DNA of 15,179 nucleotides from Candidatus Doudnabacteria bacterium (GTDB lineage: Bacteria > Patescibacteriota > Doudnabacteria > UBA920 > 2-01-FULL-50-11). The first letter of the stretch is position 1. Every line of letters starts with the position of its first letter. Below are positions 1 to 7,026 of this stretch, one piece after another. The stretch is taken from the NCBI GenBank assembly GCA_016205055.1, contig JACQJK010000041.1:1-15179 (forward strand), read 5' to 3'. The notes beneath the pieces were generated by a model. That model saw only the letters and a list, made by a program, of their open reading frames with translations. It made no database searches and was not told where the DNA came from. A program made the position numbers and the translations under genes.

Positions 1-444
1 AAATTTCGCCTTAAAAGCGAGTTTTTAGATGACCTCAATGTGATTAGCAGTTCTTATCTGAATAATGAAATGTCAAACACACACGAAAATCCGGAGCTAG
101 AAAAGGCAATGGGTATTGAGGGCGACGAAAAAGTTAGTCTAACACGCACATATCGTACCCTCGAAACCCCACCTCGGAGCCAAGAAACTGGATATATGAG
201 AATGCCAGATCTTGTTGAAGTGAGGATAGACGGCACGGTTGGGGCAGGCCCACTTCATCTTAAACGAACTGTATATGCCGATACAGAGGAAAACAGATGG
301 AACAGGAAAGCACTAAACCCGGTCGAAGGCCAAAGAGGTCTTTTGTCTGGCTACATCGGTGATGGAGATATGCCTCTAGATCCGGGAACTGCCAATCGGT
401 TGTGGGAGAAATACAGTCATAAGGCTACAGAATTTCGTCAATGA
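1..444 (+). CDS. Hypothetical protein, probably 5'-truncated by the window edge
   Basis: This reading frame is open from the first base to a TGA at 442-444, so the gene may begin outside the window. Starts inside the window are GTG at 40 (134 residues) and ATG at 70 (beginning MSNTHENPELEK, 124 residues). Neither has a visible ribosome binding site. The protein is polar and charged, with no membrane segment, signal peptide or motif that I recognise. Its C-terminal half contains short runs such as LVEVRIDGTVGAG and GLLSGYIGDGDMPLD that could be beta strands and turns. It points away from the fmt operon and is followed by a small hairpin and a repeat-rich gap. I cannot assign a function. That it is real coding sequence is likely but not certain. 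Confidence 0.5.
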   Translation, partial: KFRLKSEFLDDLNVISSSYLNNEMSNTHENPELEKAMGIEGDEKVSLTRTYRTLETPPRSQETGYMRMPDLVEVRIDGTVGAGPLHLKRTVYADTEENRWNRKALNPVEGQRGLLSGYIGDGDMPLDPGTANRLWEKYSHKATEFRQ

Positions 445-450
445 TACACT

Positions 451-469
451 AAAAGTCCTTAGGGCTTTT
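451..469 (+). terminator. Small terminator-like hairpin after the first gene
   Basis: AAAAGTCC and GGGCTTTT can pair over 8 bp (one G-T wobble) around a TTA loop, beginning 6 bases after the stop codon at 444. The 3' arm ends in TTTT but no long T run follows. Its position suggests an intrinsic terminator for the first gene; the stem is weak. Confidence 0.4.
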
Positions 470-543
470 AATTGCAGGCAAGCCTACTGCTGTTTTTCGT
501 TTCACTTCTAGCTTTTTTAATTTATAAGAGTTTGCCGCCAATG

Positions 544-565
544 ACTTGCCCCTTTCGGGGCAAGT
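544..565. repeat. Perfect 9-bp inverted repeat (hairpin)
   Basis: ACTTGCCCC (544-552) and GGGGCAAGT (557-565) are exact reverse complements around a TTTC loop. No T tract follows on either strand, so it is not a classical intrinsic terminator. It lies between convergent genes and could still block transcription or be part of the repeat block that follows. Confidence 0.6.
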
Positions 566-600
566 TTAGCGAAGTTCTGCTTTGCTGAAAACTTGCTTGT

Positions 601-707
601 CCACCATAGCCCGAAGGGCGGCGGCGGAAAATGTCGTGCCTACGCCGCGACTACGGCGGGCAGGCATCGGCGCGGCGCCTGGCCTGAGCGAGTCGAAGGG
701 AGCCGCG
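601..707. repeat. Compound GC-rich intergenic palindromic repeat (REP-like)
   Basis: Several stems lie side by side: GCCC-GAA-GGGC at 609-619; TGCCT (637-641) with AGGCA (662-666) enclosing CGCCG (643-647) with CGGCG (654-658); and CGCGGC (671-676) with GCCGCG (702-707). Inside the last is CCTGAGCGAGTCGAAGG (683-699), a type of short sequence I recall from intergenic spaces of several uncultured bacterial groups. Only one copy lies in the window, so repetitiveness across the genome is inferred. Confidence 0.5.
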
Positions 708-797
708 TTTTGTGGGGGGCGGCTCCTCACACCCTGATCCACAGCGGAAAGAAATGCGCCTGCCATTTTCAGAATACTCTACTTTTAAAACGCACAA

Positions 798-826
798 GTC
801 CTTTGATGGGAGGACACTTTTTTTTT
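798..826 (+). terminator. Weak hairpin followed by nine T
   Basis: GTCCT (798-802) can pair with AGGAC (811-815), followed two bases later by a run of nine T at 818-826. The stem is only 5 bp with an 8-base loop, so this is a marginal intrinsic terminator on the plus strand. It lies just beyond the stop of the convergent fmt gene and would stop rightward transcripts from entering fmt antisense. Confidence 0.3.
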
Positions 827-833
827 CGAAGCG

Positions 834-1784
834 CTAAAAGAAAATCAAACCCTGTAGGTCATGATGACCTTTGATAAATTCTTTGACTGACAAAGCCTTC
901 TTAGCTTCGGCTTGGATTTTGATGATTTCCAAAGCCGAGCCAGAGCCGCAACCCACAAATATTCGGTTATTTTCCATCAGAATTTGTCCCGGGGAAAGCA
1001 GTTTTGATATTTTTGTTTCTCTCGCCTCCAGGATTTTGTATCGCTTCATATGCAGAGTCGTCCAGGTGCCGGGCCAGGGGGTCAGGGCGCGCACTTGGCG
1101 ATCAATGTCTTTGGCATTTTTTTTCCAGTCGATCTTACCGTCGGTTCTTTCGAACATTTTTGTATAGGTTGCCCGGCGATCATCTTGCGCAATCGCCTCA
1201 TGCCGGCCCATGATCCAAGCGGGGAGCGCGGTTTGCAGCAGTTCCGCGCCCGCCTCGGCGGTTTTTTCTTGCAATGTCAAAAAGGTTTCCCGGCCGTCCA
1301 CGCTTAGGTTTTTTTGGGCAATGATCGGGCCGCGATCAAGCTGCTCGTCCATGACCATTAAAGTTGCTGCCGTTTCCGTTTCGCCGTTTAATAAGGTGAA
1401 TTGAATCGGGGAAGGGCCGCGATATTTGGGGAGCTTGGACGGGTGAATATTAACGAATCCTTTCCGCGTGGTTTTCAAAATGTCCGAGGGAATCAACTCA
1501 CCGTATGACGCCACAACGGCAAGGTCGGCATTTAAGTCTTTGAGCAATTGCCTGGTTGTTTCTCCTTTTAAGTGCTCCGGCTGGAAGGTGTCCAACTGAA
1601 GTTTGTTCGCAAGTGTTTTTACGGGCGTGGGTTGAGTTTTTAACCCTCGCCCTTTTGGTTGATCGGGAAGGGTGACTACTTTTAAGATTCTCCATCCGGC
1701 TTGGTACAGGTAATCGAGAATCGGCAAAGAGAATTCGGAACTGCCGAAAAACACCACTTTATAGTTTCTCGGGTCGAAGTTCAT
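834..1784 (-). CDS. fmt: Methionyl-tRNA formyltransferase
   Basis: The 316-residue protein transfers a formyl group from 10-formyl-tetrahydrofolate to the initiator methionyl-tRNA in the cytoplasm. The N-terminal part begins NFDPRNYKVVFFGSSEFSL, the usual GTxxFA-type opening in variant form. The active-site block VNIHPSKLPKYRGPSPI keeps the catalytic Asn and His, and MDEQLDRGPII keeps the catalytic Asp. The usual SLLP loop reads SKLP here. A C-terminal tRNA-binding domain follows the linker around DRQVRALTPWPGTW. The frame is open further upstream, but I choose the ATG at 1784-1782 because it overlaps the def stop as ATGA and gives the standard length; the extra 32 residues lie wholly inside def. 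It is last in the transporter-priA-def-fmt operon, an arrangement common in bacteria. Confidence 0.95.
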   Translation of the reverse strand: MNFDPRNYKVVFFGSSEFSLPILDYLYQAGWRILKVVTLPDQPKGRGLKTQPTPVKTLANKLQLDTFQPEHLKGETTRQLLKDLNADLAVVASYGELIPSDILKTTRKGFVNIHPSKLPKYRGPSPIQFTLLNGETETAATLMVMDEQLDRGPIIAQKNLSVDGRETFLTLQEKTAEAGAELLQTALPAWIMGRHEAIAQDDRRATYTKMFERTDGKIDWKKNAKDIDRQVRALTPWPGTWTTLHMKRYKILEARETKISKLLSPGQILMENNRIFVGCGSGSALEIIKIQAEAKKALSVKEFIKGHHDLQGLIFF

Positions 1785-2323
1785 GTTTGTTTCAAGCCCG
1801 CGCGCAATAACTTTCTTCTGTTCTTTCGGTAATTTTCCCGGGCTTGTCCGTTCAGTTCGTGGACCGTTTTCGGGTCCCATTTATCGCAGATCAAAATGCC
1901 GTTTAAGTGATCGATCTCGTGCTGCAAGACTTTGGCGGCCAGACCGGAAAGTTCCGTCTTAACTGATTTTCCGGCGAGATTTTGAAAAGCGACTGTGATT
2001 TTTTCCGGTCGGCTTACCATTCCGAATTTTTTTGGCATGGATAAGCAGCCCTCTTCCAGGTTGGAGTTGGTACGTGCATGGGTGAGGACTTTGGGGTTGA
2101 ATATCGGAAAAGCGGGGATTTCGTAATGTTCTAAGTTGATGATGGCGATCTGTAAATTTTTTCCTATCTGGGGTGCGGCCAAGCCGACTCCGCGGAACTT
2201 TTTGCAGGCGAAAATCATTTGATCAGCCAATTCTTTGATTTCCGGTCTTAACGGAAAAGTCACGGGTTCGTTTTTTTTTCGCAAAATTTCGTTGGGGTGT
2301 CTGACAAGTTTTAAACGAGGCAT
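1781..2323 (-). CDS. def: Peptide deformylase
   Basis: This 180-residue metalloenzyme removes the formyl group from the N-terminus of new proteins, undoing the step started by its downstream neighbour Fmt. All three family motifs are present in order: GVGLAAPQIG (motif 1), EEGCLSMP with the metal-binding Cys (motif 2), and QHEIDHLNG with the two metal-binding His and catalytic Glu (motif 3). Length matches the family. It starts 5 bases after the priA stop, and its TGA overlaps the fmt ATG by 4 bases, so translation of the two is probably coupled. No Shine-Dalgarno is visible. The C-terminus is basic (NYRKNRRKLLRAGLKQT), as is common for ribosome-associated deformylases. Assignment is secure. 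Confidence 0.96.
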   Translation of the reverse strand: MPRLKLVRHPNEILRKKNEPVTFPLRPEIKELADQMIFACKKFRGVGLAAPQIGKNLQIAIINLEHYEIPAFPIFNPKVLTHARTNSNLEEGCLSMPKKFGMVSRPEKITVAFQNLAGKSVKTELSGLAAKVLQHEIDHLNGILICDKWDPKTVHELNGQARENYRKNRRKLLRAGLKQT

Positions 2324-2328
2324 TGGTT

Positions 2329-4314
2329 TTACAGTAAATTGTCCGGCTCCGCGTCAATGTCCCATTTTTTTCCCAAGCCGCCAAGCGCGCGAGCAAGCTC
2401 GGGAGGGAGTTTGGGGCCGCCGACTTTAACGTCGAGTTTTATTATAACACGGATATGAAATAGGCCTCGGATTTTAGCGACGAATGCGGGGGAAGGGCCG
2501 ATGATTTCCACGCCAGCGATTGTTAAGGACGCCAAATTTTTTGCGGCTTGTTCGGCTTCCCTCATTAGTTTTTGCAAACTCACGCCTTTGATTGTGCATT
2601 TTATCAAATCATAAAACGGAGGGTAGTGATATTCTTTTCTTTGAGGTAGTTCCTGGTGAAAAAAGCGGCGGTAGTCGTGAGAAATCGCAGCTTGCAGGGC
2701 AAAGTTGTCAGGACTGTAGGATTGAAAGACAGCTTCCCCGGGGAAGTCTCCTCTTCCTGCCCGGCCGGCAACTTGCGTGATGAGCTGGAAAGTTCTTTCG
2801 TTCGATCTAAAATCGGGCATGCTTAAGGTGGTGTCGCTATTGACAACCCCGATCAGACCGACATGTGATAGATCCCATCCTTTGGCCAACATTTGCGTGC
2901 CTACCAGGATGTCGAAATGTTTTTCTGACACGGCCCGGTAGAGCCGTTCAAGGTCCGACTTGTTTTTCGCGGTGTCTTTGTCAAATCGCAGCACTCGCGA
3001 CTGGGGAAAGTGTTCCGCGATTAGCTGTTCGACTTTTTCCGTACCCGTGCCGAAAAGTTTCAGGCGGTGGCTGCCACAGTTGTCGCAGAAAAGGGGAGGG
3101 TCAAATTTTTTGTCACAGTGATGGCAAACAAGCTTGTTTAAGCGGCTGTGATAAACTACCGGCACGCTGCAGCGATCGCAAAGTATTGGCGCTAGGCAAT
3201 CCTGACACTGCATGGAAGTCGCCAGTCCGCGGCGATTTATAAAAAGTATCACCGACTGGGAGCGGTTTAAAGTCGAGCCGATCTTATCAAGCAACAGTTC
3301 GGAAAAGATCGAAAAATTTCCGCTTTTTGCCTCCTGGCGCATATCGACCAGGGTAACTTTTGGCAGTTGCTGTTTAATGCGCTGGGGCAGCTCGATTCTG
3401 CTGATGGTTTTCAGCTCGGAAGCGTAAAAAGTTTCTAAACTGGGAGTCGCGTCGCCTAAAATGACGGGACAGGACCAAATGTCGGAAAGCAAAGCGGCGG
3501 CGGTTCGGGCGTGATACTTGGGCTGCTGGTCGCCCTGTTTGTACGACGAGTCATGCTCTTCGTCAATGACGATTAGGCCCAGCGAGTGGAACGGGGCAAA
3601 CAGGGCGGAGCGGGGGCCGATCAGGATTTTAATTTGGTTGCTTAAAATCTTTTTCCAGATTAAATATTTTTGCCCGTAGGAAATTTTTGAATGAACCACC
3701 GCGACTTGCTCTGATGGAAATCGAGATGAAAAACGGGCTAAAGTCTGCGGAGTCAGCGCGATTTCAGGCACTAAAATTAAACACTGCCGCCCTGCTCGCA
3801 AAATTTTCTCGATTATGCGCAGGTAAACCTCGGTTTTCCCCGAGCCGGTCACGCCGTAAAGCAAAAATTTTGCCGGTTGCTCTAAACTCGCGGAAATTTT
3901 TTTTACGGCCGTTGCCTGCGCGGCGTTAAGACGGTGGGGGAGGGAGCGGTTGTTTTGCACGAGGTTGGTTGGTCGCAAGATTTTTGCTTGCGGCGCGGGC
4001 TTGGGCATCATCATTTTAATAAACAGGGAGCGGGGCGATAAATATTTTTTTGAAAGCCGGTCGGACAATTCGAGCAATTGGGCGGTCAAAATCGGCTCCG
4101 GGATTAACACGCGCTGAATTGGTTTGAGCGGAAATGTTTCAACGCGTTCTTGATTAACGGCTACCACGGCGGCGGGCAAAGTTCTTTTCCCGAACGGGAC
4201 CTGGACTATTGAGCCCACTTGCAGGTCCGACAGGTTGTCCGGCACAAGGTAGCTGAAGATCTGTTCAGCCCCGAGATTTAATCTGGTCGCCGGGATTAAA
4301 CGAACGATTTTCAT
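2329..4314 (-). CDS. priA: Primosomal protein N' (PriA), replication restart helicase
   Basis: PriA recognises stalled replication forks and D-loops, unwinds DNA 3' to 5' and reloads the replicative helicase. The 661-residue protein has an N-terminal 3'-DNA-binding domain, a Walker A motif GVTGSGKT at 154-161, a DEEH box at 251-254, and eight zinc-binding cysteines in four CxxC pairs (370/373, 379/382, 397/400, 410/413). The helicase C-terminal lobe follows, with GTEKVEQ and the late motif TQVAGRAGRG. It is about 70 residues shorter than the E. coli protein as I recall it, mainly in linkers. The ATG at 4314-4312 overlaps the transporter stop as ATGA; the stop lies 5 bases before def. priA-def-fmt is a widespread gene order. 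All helicase and zinc motifs look intact. Confidence 0.96.
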   Translation of the reverse strand: MKIVRLIPATRLNLGAEQIFSYLVPDNLSDLQVGSIVQVPFGKRTLPAAVVAVNQERVETFPLKPIQRVLIPEPILTAQLLELSDRLSKKYLSPRSLFIKMMMPKPAPQAKILRPTNLVQNNRSLPHRLNAAQATAVKKISASLEQPAKFLLYGVTGSGKTEVYLRIIEKILRAGRQCLILVPEIALTPQTLARFSSRFPSEQVAVVHSKISYGQKYLIWKKILSNQIKILIGPRSALFAPFHSLGLIVIDEEHDSSYKQGDQQPKYHARTAAALLSDIWSCPVILGDATPSLETFYASELKTISRIELPQRIKQQLPKVTLVDMRQEAKSGNFSIFSELLLDKIGSTLNRSQSVILFINRRGLATSMQCQDCLAPILCDRCSVPVVYHSRLNKLVCHHCDKKFDPPLFCDNCGSHRLKLFGTGTEKVEQLIAEHFPQSRVLRFDKDTAKNKSDLERLYRAVSEKHFDILVGTQMLAKGWDLSHVGLIGVVNSDTTLSMPDFRSNERTFQLITQVAGRAGRGDFPGEAVFQSYSPDNFALQAAISHDYRRFFHQELPQRKEYHYPPFYDLIKCTIKGVSLQKLMREAEQAAKNLASLTIAGVEIIGPSPAFVAKIRGLFHIRVIIKLDVKVGGPKLPPELARALGGLGKKWDIDAEPDNLL

Positions 4315-5177
4315 ATGACGATAAGAACGACACCGGTAAGAATAATTAAGGAAGCAATTAACTTACTTTTTAGATGCGTCTCGGAAAAGATTTGTCCTCC
4401 GGCAAGCGCGGTGAAAAAGGTTGAGGTGCGCGCAATTGCGGACGTCAAAGGCGCCGATCCTGCGCCGAGCGCGTATGTCATTACCAGCCGGTAGCCAAAG
4501 ACCGCGAGCGAGGTTAAAAAAAGTCCGATTCCGTGAAGCTTTAGAAGCGACCGGAGCCGAGTGAGATTTTCCCGAAAAGAAAGCCAATTAATCAGAGAGT
4601 AGCCGAAAAAGAAAATCAAATACCCAAAAAAAACAAGCGATAAGGGTGGGACCTCTTCCAACGTAACTTTCGCTATCACGCGGTTGAAGCCGTATAAAGC
4701 CATGGACACTAATAACCATGCTAAGCTTTTGGAACCAGCAAAGGACCGGAACGGAGAAAGCACGAGTCCGCGGGTCGGAAGCTCAAGCAAGTATGCGCCA
4801 ACAAAGATCAGGAGTACGCCGGCGATTTGCGCGCGTTCAGGCAGATCGCGTAAGATAATTATCGCAAAAAGTAAGGTAAAAATCACCTCAAAATTAATAA
4901 GCGGAGCAACCTCGGAAACCTCGGCATGGCGCAGCGCTTTATTAAACAAGAGGAAAGCAAATATCCCCGTGATTCCGCAAGTCAAGATCAGCAGATAGGA
5001 AGTGAAATCGAAATTCCACTTGACGAAAGGCAGCAAAAACATGCTCAAAACCAGTCCGTAAAAGGAAGTTTCCGTGGAAAATTCCAGCGCGTGGATTTTA
5101 TTTAAGTTTCTTTTTTCCAACAGCACGGCCATCGTTAAAAGCAGTGCTGCGGCAAGCGCATAGACGTACCAAATCAT
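4311..5177 (-). CDS. EamA/DMT-family membrane transporter
   Basis: This is a 288-residue, very hydrophobic protein with about ten predicted membrane segments in two similar halves, the arrangement of the drug/metabolite transporter superfamily (EamA domains, roughly residues 1-135 and 150-288). Between segments are short charged loops (for example LFNKALRHAEVSEVAPL in the first half and YRLVMTYALGAGSAPLTSAI in the second), the latter with the small-residue and proline pattern typical of EamA repeats. The substrate cannot be read from sequence; relatives move amino acids, nucleobases or drugs. It is first in the operon with priA, def and fmt, sharing ATGA with priA. The ATG at 5177-5175 lies 39 bp from the divergent thpR start and fits the first membrane segment. 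Co-transcription with priA looks like economy rather than shared function. Confidence 0.85.
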   Translation of the reverse strand: MIWYVYALAAALLLTMAVLLEKRNLNKIHALEFSTETSFYGLVLSMFLLPFVKWNFDFTSYLLILTCGITGIFAFLLFNKALRHAEVSEVAPLINFEVIFTLLFAIIILRDLPERAQIAGVLLIFVGAYLLELPTRGLVLSPFRSFAGSKSLAWLLVSMALYGFNRVIAKVTLEEVPPLSLVFFGYLIFFFGYSLINWLSFRENLTRLRSLLKLHGIGLFLTSLAVFGYRLVMTYALGAGSAPLTSAIARTSTFFTALAGGQIFSETHLKSKLIASLIILTGVVLIVI

Positions 5178-5183
5178 GATTCT

Positions 5184-5212
5184 ATCTTAGCAAAAATCGT
5201 GTTATAATTATA
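5184..5212 (-). promoter_or_regulatory. Leftward promoter for the transporter-priA-def-fmt operon
   Basis: On the minus strand a perfect TATAAT occupies 5212-5207, which would start transcription near 5200 and leave a leader of about 23 bases. A second -10-like TAAGAT (5189-5184) lies closer to the ATG and would give an almost leaderless message. No convincing -35 box or Shine-Dalgarno is seen. Confidence 0.5.
5200..5208 (+). promoter_or_regulatory. Rightward extended -10 promoter for thpR, probably leaderless
   Basis: TGTTATAAT at 5200-5208 is a perfect extended -10 (TGnTATAAT). Transcription would begin around 5215, within about two bases of the thpR ATG at 5217. It overlaps the leftward TATAAT by two bases, so polymerase probably cannot occupy both at once. 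Confidence 0.55.
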
Positions 5213-5216
5213 CCGT

Positions 5217-5756
5217 ATGGGAAAAAGAATTTTTTTGGCGCTCGATGTGCCAAAAACGGCGGTTGTGCGCCTCAAAAAGTTTTACGATTACCGCTTGCCG
5301 GTCACCTGGACGAAACCGGAAAATCTCCACGTAACTCTGCTTTTCCTGGGAGAGCTTGATGAGCTCCAAGAGGCGCAAGCGCACGTGCTTTGCGAGCAGG
5401 TTTGCTTTCGTCATCCACCAGTTGACATCGAGTATGATCAAGTTGAAGCGAAAAAATACATGATCTGGGCCGCGGTGAAACCAAATCCGCCACTTATGGC
5501 ATTGCAGGACGATCTGCAACGAACTTTTGCGGAAGATGAAAGTTTTCTCGATACGAATTTTGATCAATCGTTTCGCCCGCATACGAATCTTGCCCGTGCA
5601 AAACAGGCGATAGCCAAAGAAATTTTTCCTGCGCGCCACATGTCAAACATAGCTTATCGGGCAACGCATGTAGTTGTCTTTGAAAGCATTCTCCGCCCGG
5701 ATTACCCGCGTTATCTTTCCCAAGACGCCTTTGAACTGAAAGGAATCGCGACATGA
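5217..5756 (+). CDS. thpR: RNA 2',3'-cyclic phosphodiesterase / 2'-5' RNA ligase family (2H phosphoesterase)
   Basis: The 179-residue protein belongs to the 2H phosphoesterase superfamily (LigT/ThpR), which opens 2',3'-cyclic phosphates on RNA ends and in vitro can make or break 2'-5' linkages, including in tRNA halves. Opening residues GKRIFLALDVP and the first catalytic motif HVTL (38-41, in ENLHVTLLFLGEL) fit well. The second motif reads HTNL (122-125, in FRPHTNLARAK): the His is present, but the usual Thr or Ser two residues on is Asn. Length is typical. It is first in the rightward operon; its TGA overlaps the next ATG as ATGA. No ribosome binding site is seen, and the promoter position suggests a leaderless message. 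Family is confident; full activity is less so because of the Asn. Confidence 0.88.
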   Translation: MGKRIFLALDVPKTAVVRLKKFYDYRLPVTWTKPENLHVTLLFLGELDELQEAQAHVLCEQVCFRHPPVDIEYDQVEAKKYMIWAAVKPNPPLMALQDDLQRTFAEDESFLDTNFDQSFRPHTNLARAKQAIAKEIFPARHMSNIAYRATHVVVFESILRPDYPRYLSQDAFELKGIAT

Positions 5757-7021
5757 AACAGGAGCGAATTTTGGGAATCGCAATAAACAACCTTACCACC
5801 GACCAGTTAATTAGCGAAGTGGATAGAATTATAGCCGGTAAAAAAGCGGTGCAGCTTGTTACGGTCAATGCTGAATTTCTAGTGGCGGCGCAAACCGATT
5901 TTCGTTTTCGGGAAGTGTTGCAATCCTCCGCAGTGAATACCGCAGATGGGATTGGAATACTTTGGGCCGCTTCCTATTTGTCCGCACCGACTTTTTCTTT
6001 GCGGTTCCTCGGTTCCGTTGTATCCTTCCTGCAAATTTTTTACTTTGGCTTGGCGGTGGTCTTTTCCCCCAGATACCTAAGGCGAGTCATCAAAGAAAAA
6101 CTGTCAGGAGTTGATTTGATTTGGCTGCTCGCGGGTTACGCCGTAAAATTCTCCCGATCAATTTTTCTGCTTGGCGGTTACGGCGATACGAGCGCGAAAG
6201 TTGCAGCGAAACTCAAAGCGGCTTATCCTAATTTACGCATAGTCGGGATTTACGCGGGTTCGCCTCAAGAGAGAGGTTTGGTGAATTTAATCAATCGCAA
6301 ACGTCCTGACATATTGTTAGTCGCTTTCGGTCCGGTGGCCCAAGAAAAGTGGATTTCCCAAAACTTAAAAAAATTGAGCGTAGGGCTTGCGATTGGTTTA
6401 GGGGGTACATTTGATTATTTAGCAGGTAAAAGGCCTTTAGCGCCTAAATTTTTGCGTGAAATCGGCCTAGAATGGGCTTTCCGCCTTGTCACCCAGCCGT
6501 ACCGGCTGAAAAGAGTGATAAATGCCGTGCCGGTATTTATCTTTTATGCTTACCGCTATAAACTTTTGCAGGCAAAACCGTACCGTCGTTCGGTTTCAAC
6601 GTGCCTTATAAACCCGCAACGGAAAATTTTAATTTGCCGCCGCACAAAGGGCAGGACAGAAGGACAGCAAGATTATTGGCAGCTGCCGCGCGGGGGATTA
6701 GAGAATGACGAGGACGAGGAAGCGGCGGCTCGAAGAGAGGTCGGGGAAGAGCTGGGGATTCCCAACTTTCAGATCATGTATAAGCTTGCCGATGTGTACA
6801 AATATGACTGGACTTTGTATTGGGCCAAATTTTACAATTACGCTTTCCGCGGGCAGGTCTTAAGTATCATTTATGCGCGCATAGGCGAAGACCCGATCGT
6901 GCGCTTGGATAATTTTGAGTTTGACGCGTTTCGCTGGAGCAGTCCGTCAGAGCTTTTGCTAAATCTGCACCCTACTGAACGGGAATTCGGCGCTATTGTC
7001 TTAAAACATCTCCCAGATTAG
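5753..7021 (+). CDS. WecG/TagA/CpsF-family glycosyltransferase fused to a Nudix hydrolase
   Basis: This single 422-residue frame carries two enzymes. Residues 1 to about 275 are a GT26 glycosyltransferase (WecG/TagA), which adds an N-acetylhexosamine-type sugar to a lipid-linked carrier on the inner face of the membrane. Its marks are VNTADGIGI with the putative catalytic Asp65, LLGGYGDTSAKVAAKL, VAFGPVAQEKW, and GLGGTFDYLAGK followed by IGLEWAFRL. Residues 78-118 contain a hydrophobic insertion (SVVSFLQIFYFGLAVVF) longer than usual. Residues about 278-422 are a Nudix domain with a perfect box at 314-336 (GGLENDEDEEAAARREV and then GEELGI), preceded by YWQLPR. The Nudix substrate is unknown; RNA-cap or dinucleotide hydrolases share this style. 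ATGA couples it to thpR, and gltX follows after 5 bases. No frameshift or internal stop separates the domains. Confidence 0.88.
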   Translation: MKQERILGIAINNLTTDQLISEVDRIIAGKKAVQLVTVNAEFLVAAQTDFRFREVLQSSAVNTADGIGILWAASYLSAPTFSLRFLGSVVSFLQIFYFGLAVVFSPRYLRRVIKEKLSGVDLIWLLAGYAVKFSRSIFLLGGYGDTSAKVAAKLKAAYPNLRIVGIYAGSPQERGLVNLINRKRPDILLVAFGPVAQEKWISQNLKKLSVGLAIGLGGTFDYLAGKRPLAPKFLREIGLEWAFRLVTQPYRLKRVINAVPVFIFYAYRYKLLQAKPYRRSVSTCLINPQRKILICRRTKGRTEGQQDYWQLPRGGLENDEDEEAAARREVGEELGIPNFQIMYKLADVYKYDWTLYWAKFYNYAFRGQVLSIIYARIGEDPIVRLDNFEFDAFRWSSPSELLLNLHPTEREFGAIVLKHLPD

Positions 7022-7026
7022 ATTTT

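Larger units (their letters stand above)
445..833. other. Gene-free interval rich in palindromes
   Basis: This 389-base gap separates the rightward first gene from the leftward fmt operon, so the genes converge on it. The short frames crossing it are GC-rich, rich in R, A, G and P, and match no family I know, so I read it as non-coding. It holds the hairpins at 451-469 and 544-565, the compound palindromic repeat at 601-707 and a run of nine T at 818-826. It may serve as a two-way transcription barrier. Confidence 0.6.

Noticed and set aside
857..869. Palindrome GGTCATGATGACC
   Set aside because: It lies in the fmt coding region and encodes ordinary C-terminal residues; no operator context.
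593..874. Open frame of 93 codons across the palindromic repeat block
   Set aside because: It runs through the repeats and into the fmt 3' end, has no ribosome binding site and a composition driven by GC-rich repeats.
1785..1880. N-terminal extension of fmt to ATG 1880
   Set aside because: The extra 32 residues lie wholly inside def and are not Fmt-like; the ATGA overlap at 1781-1784 gives the standard start.
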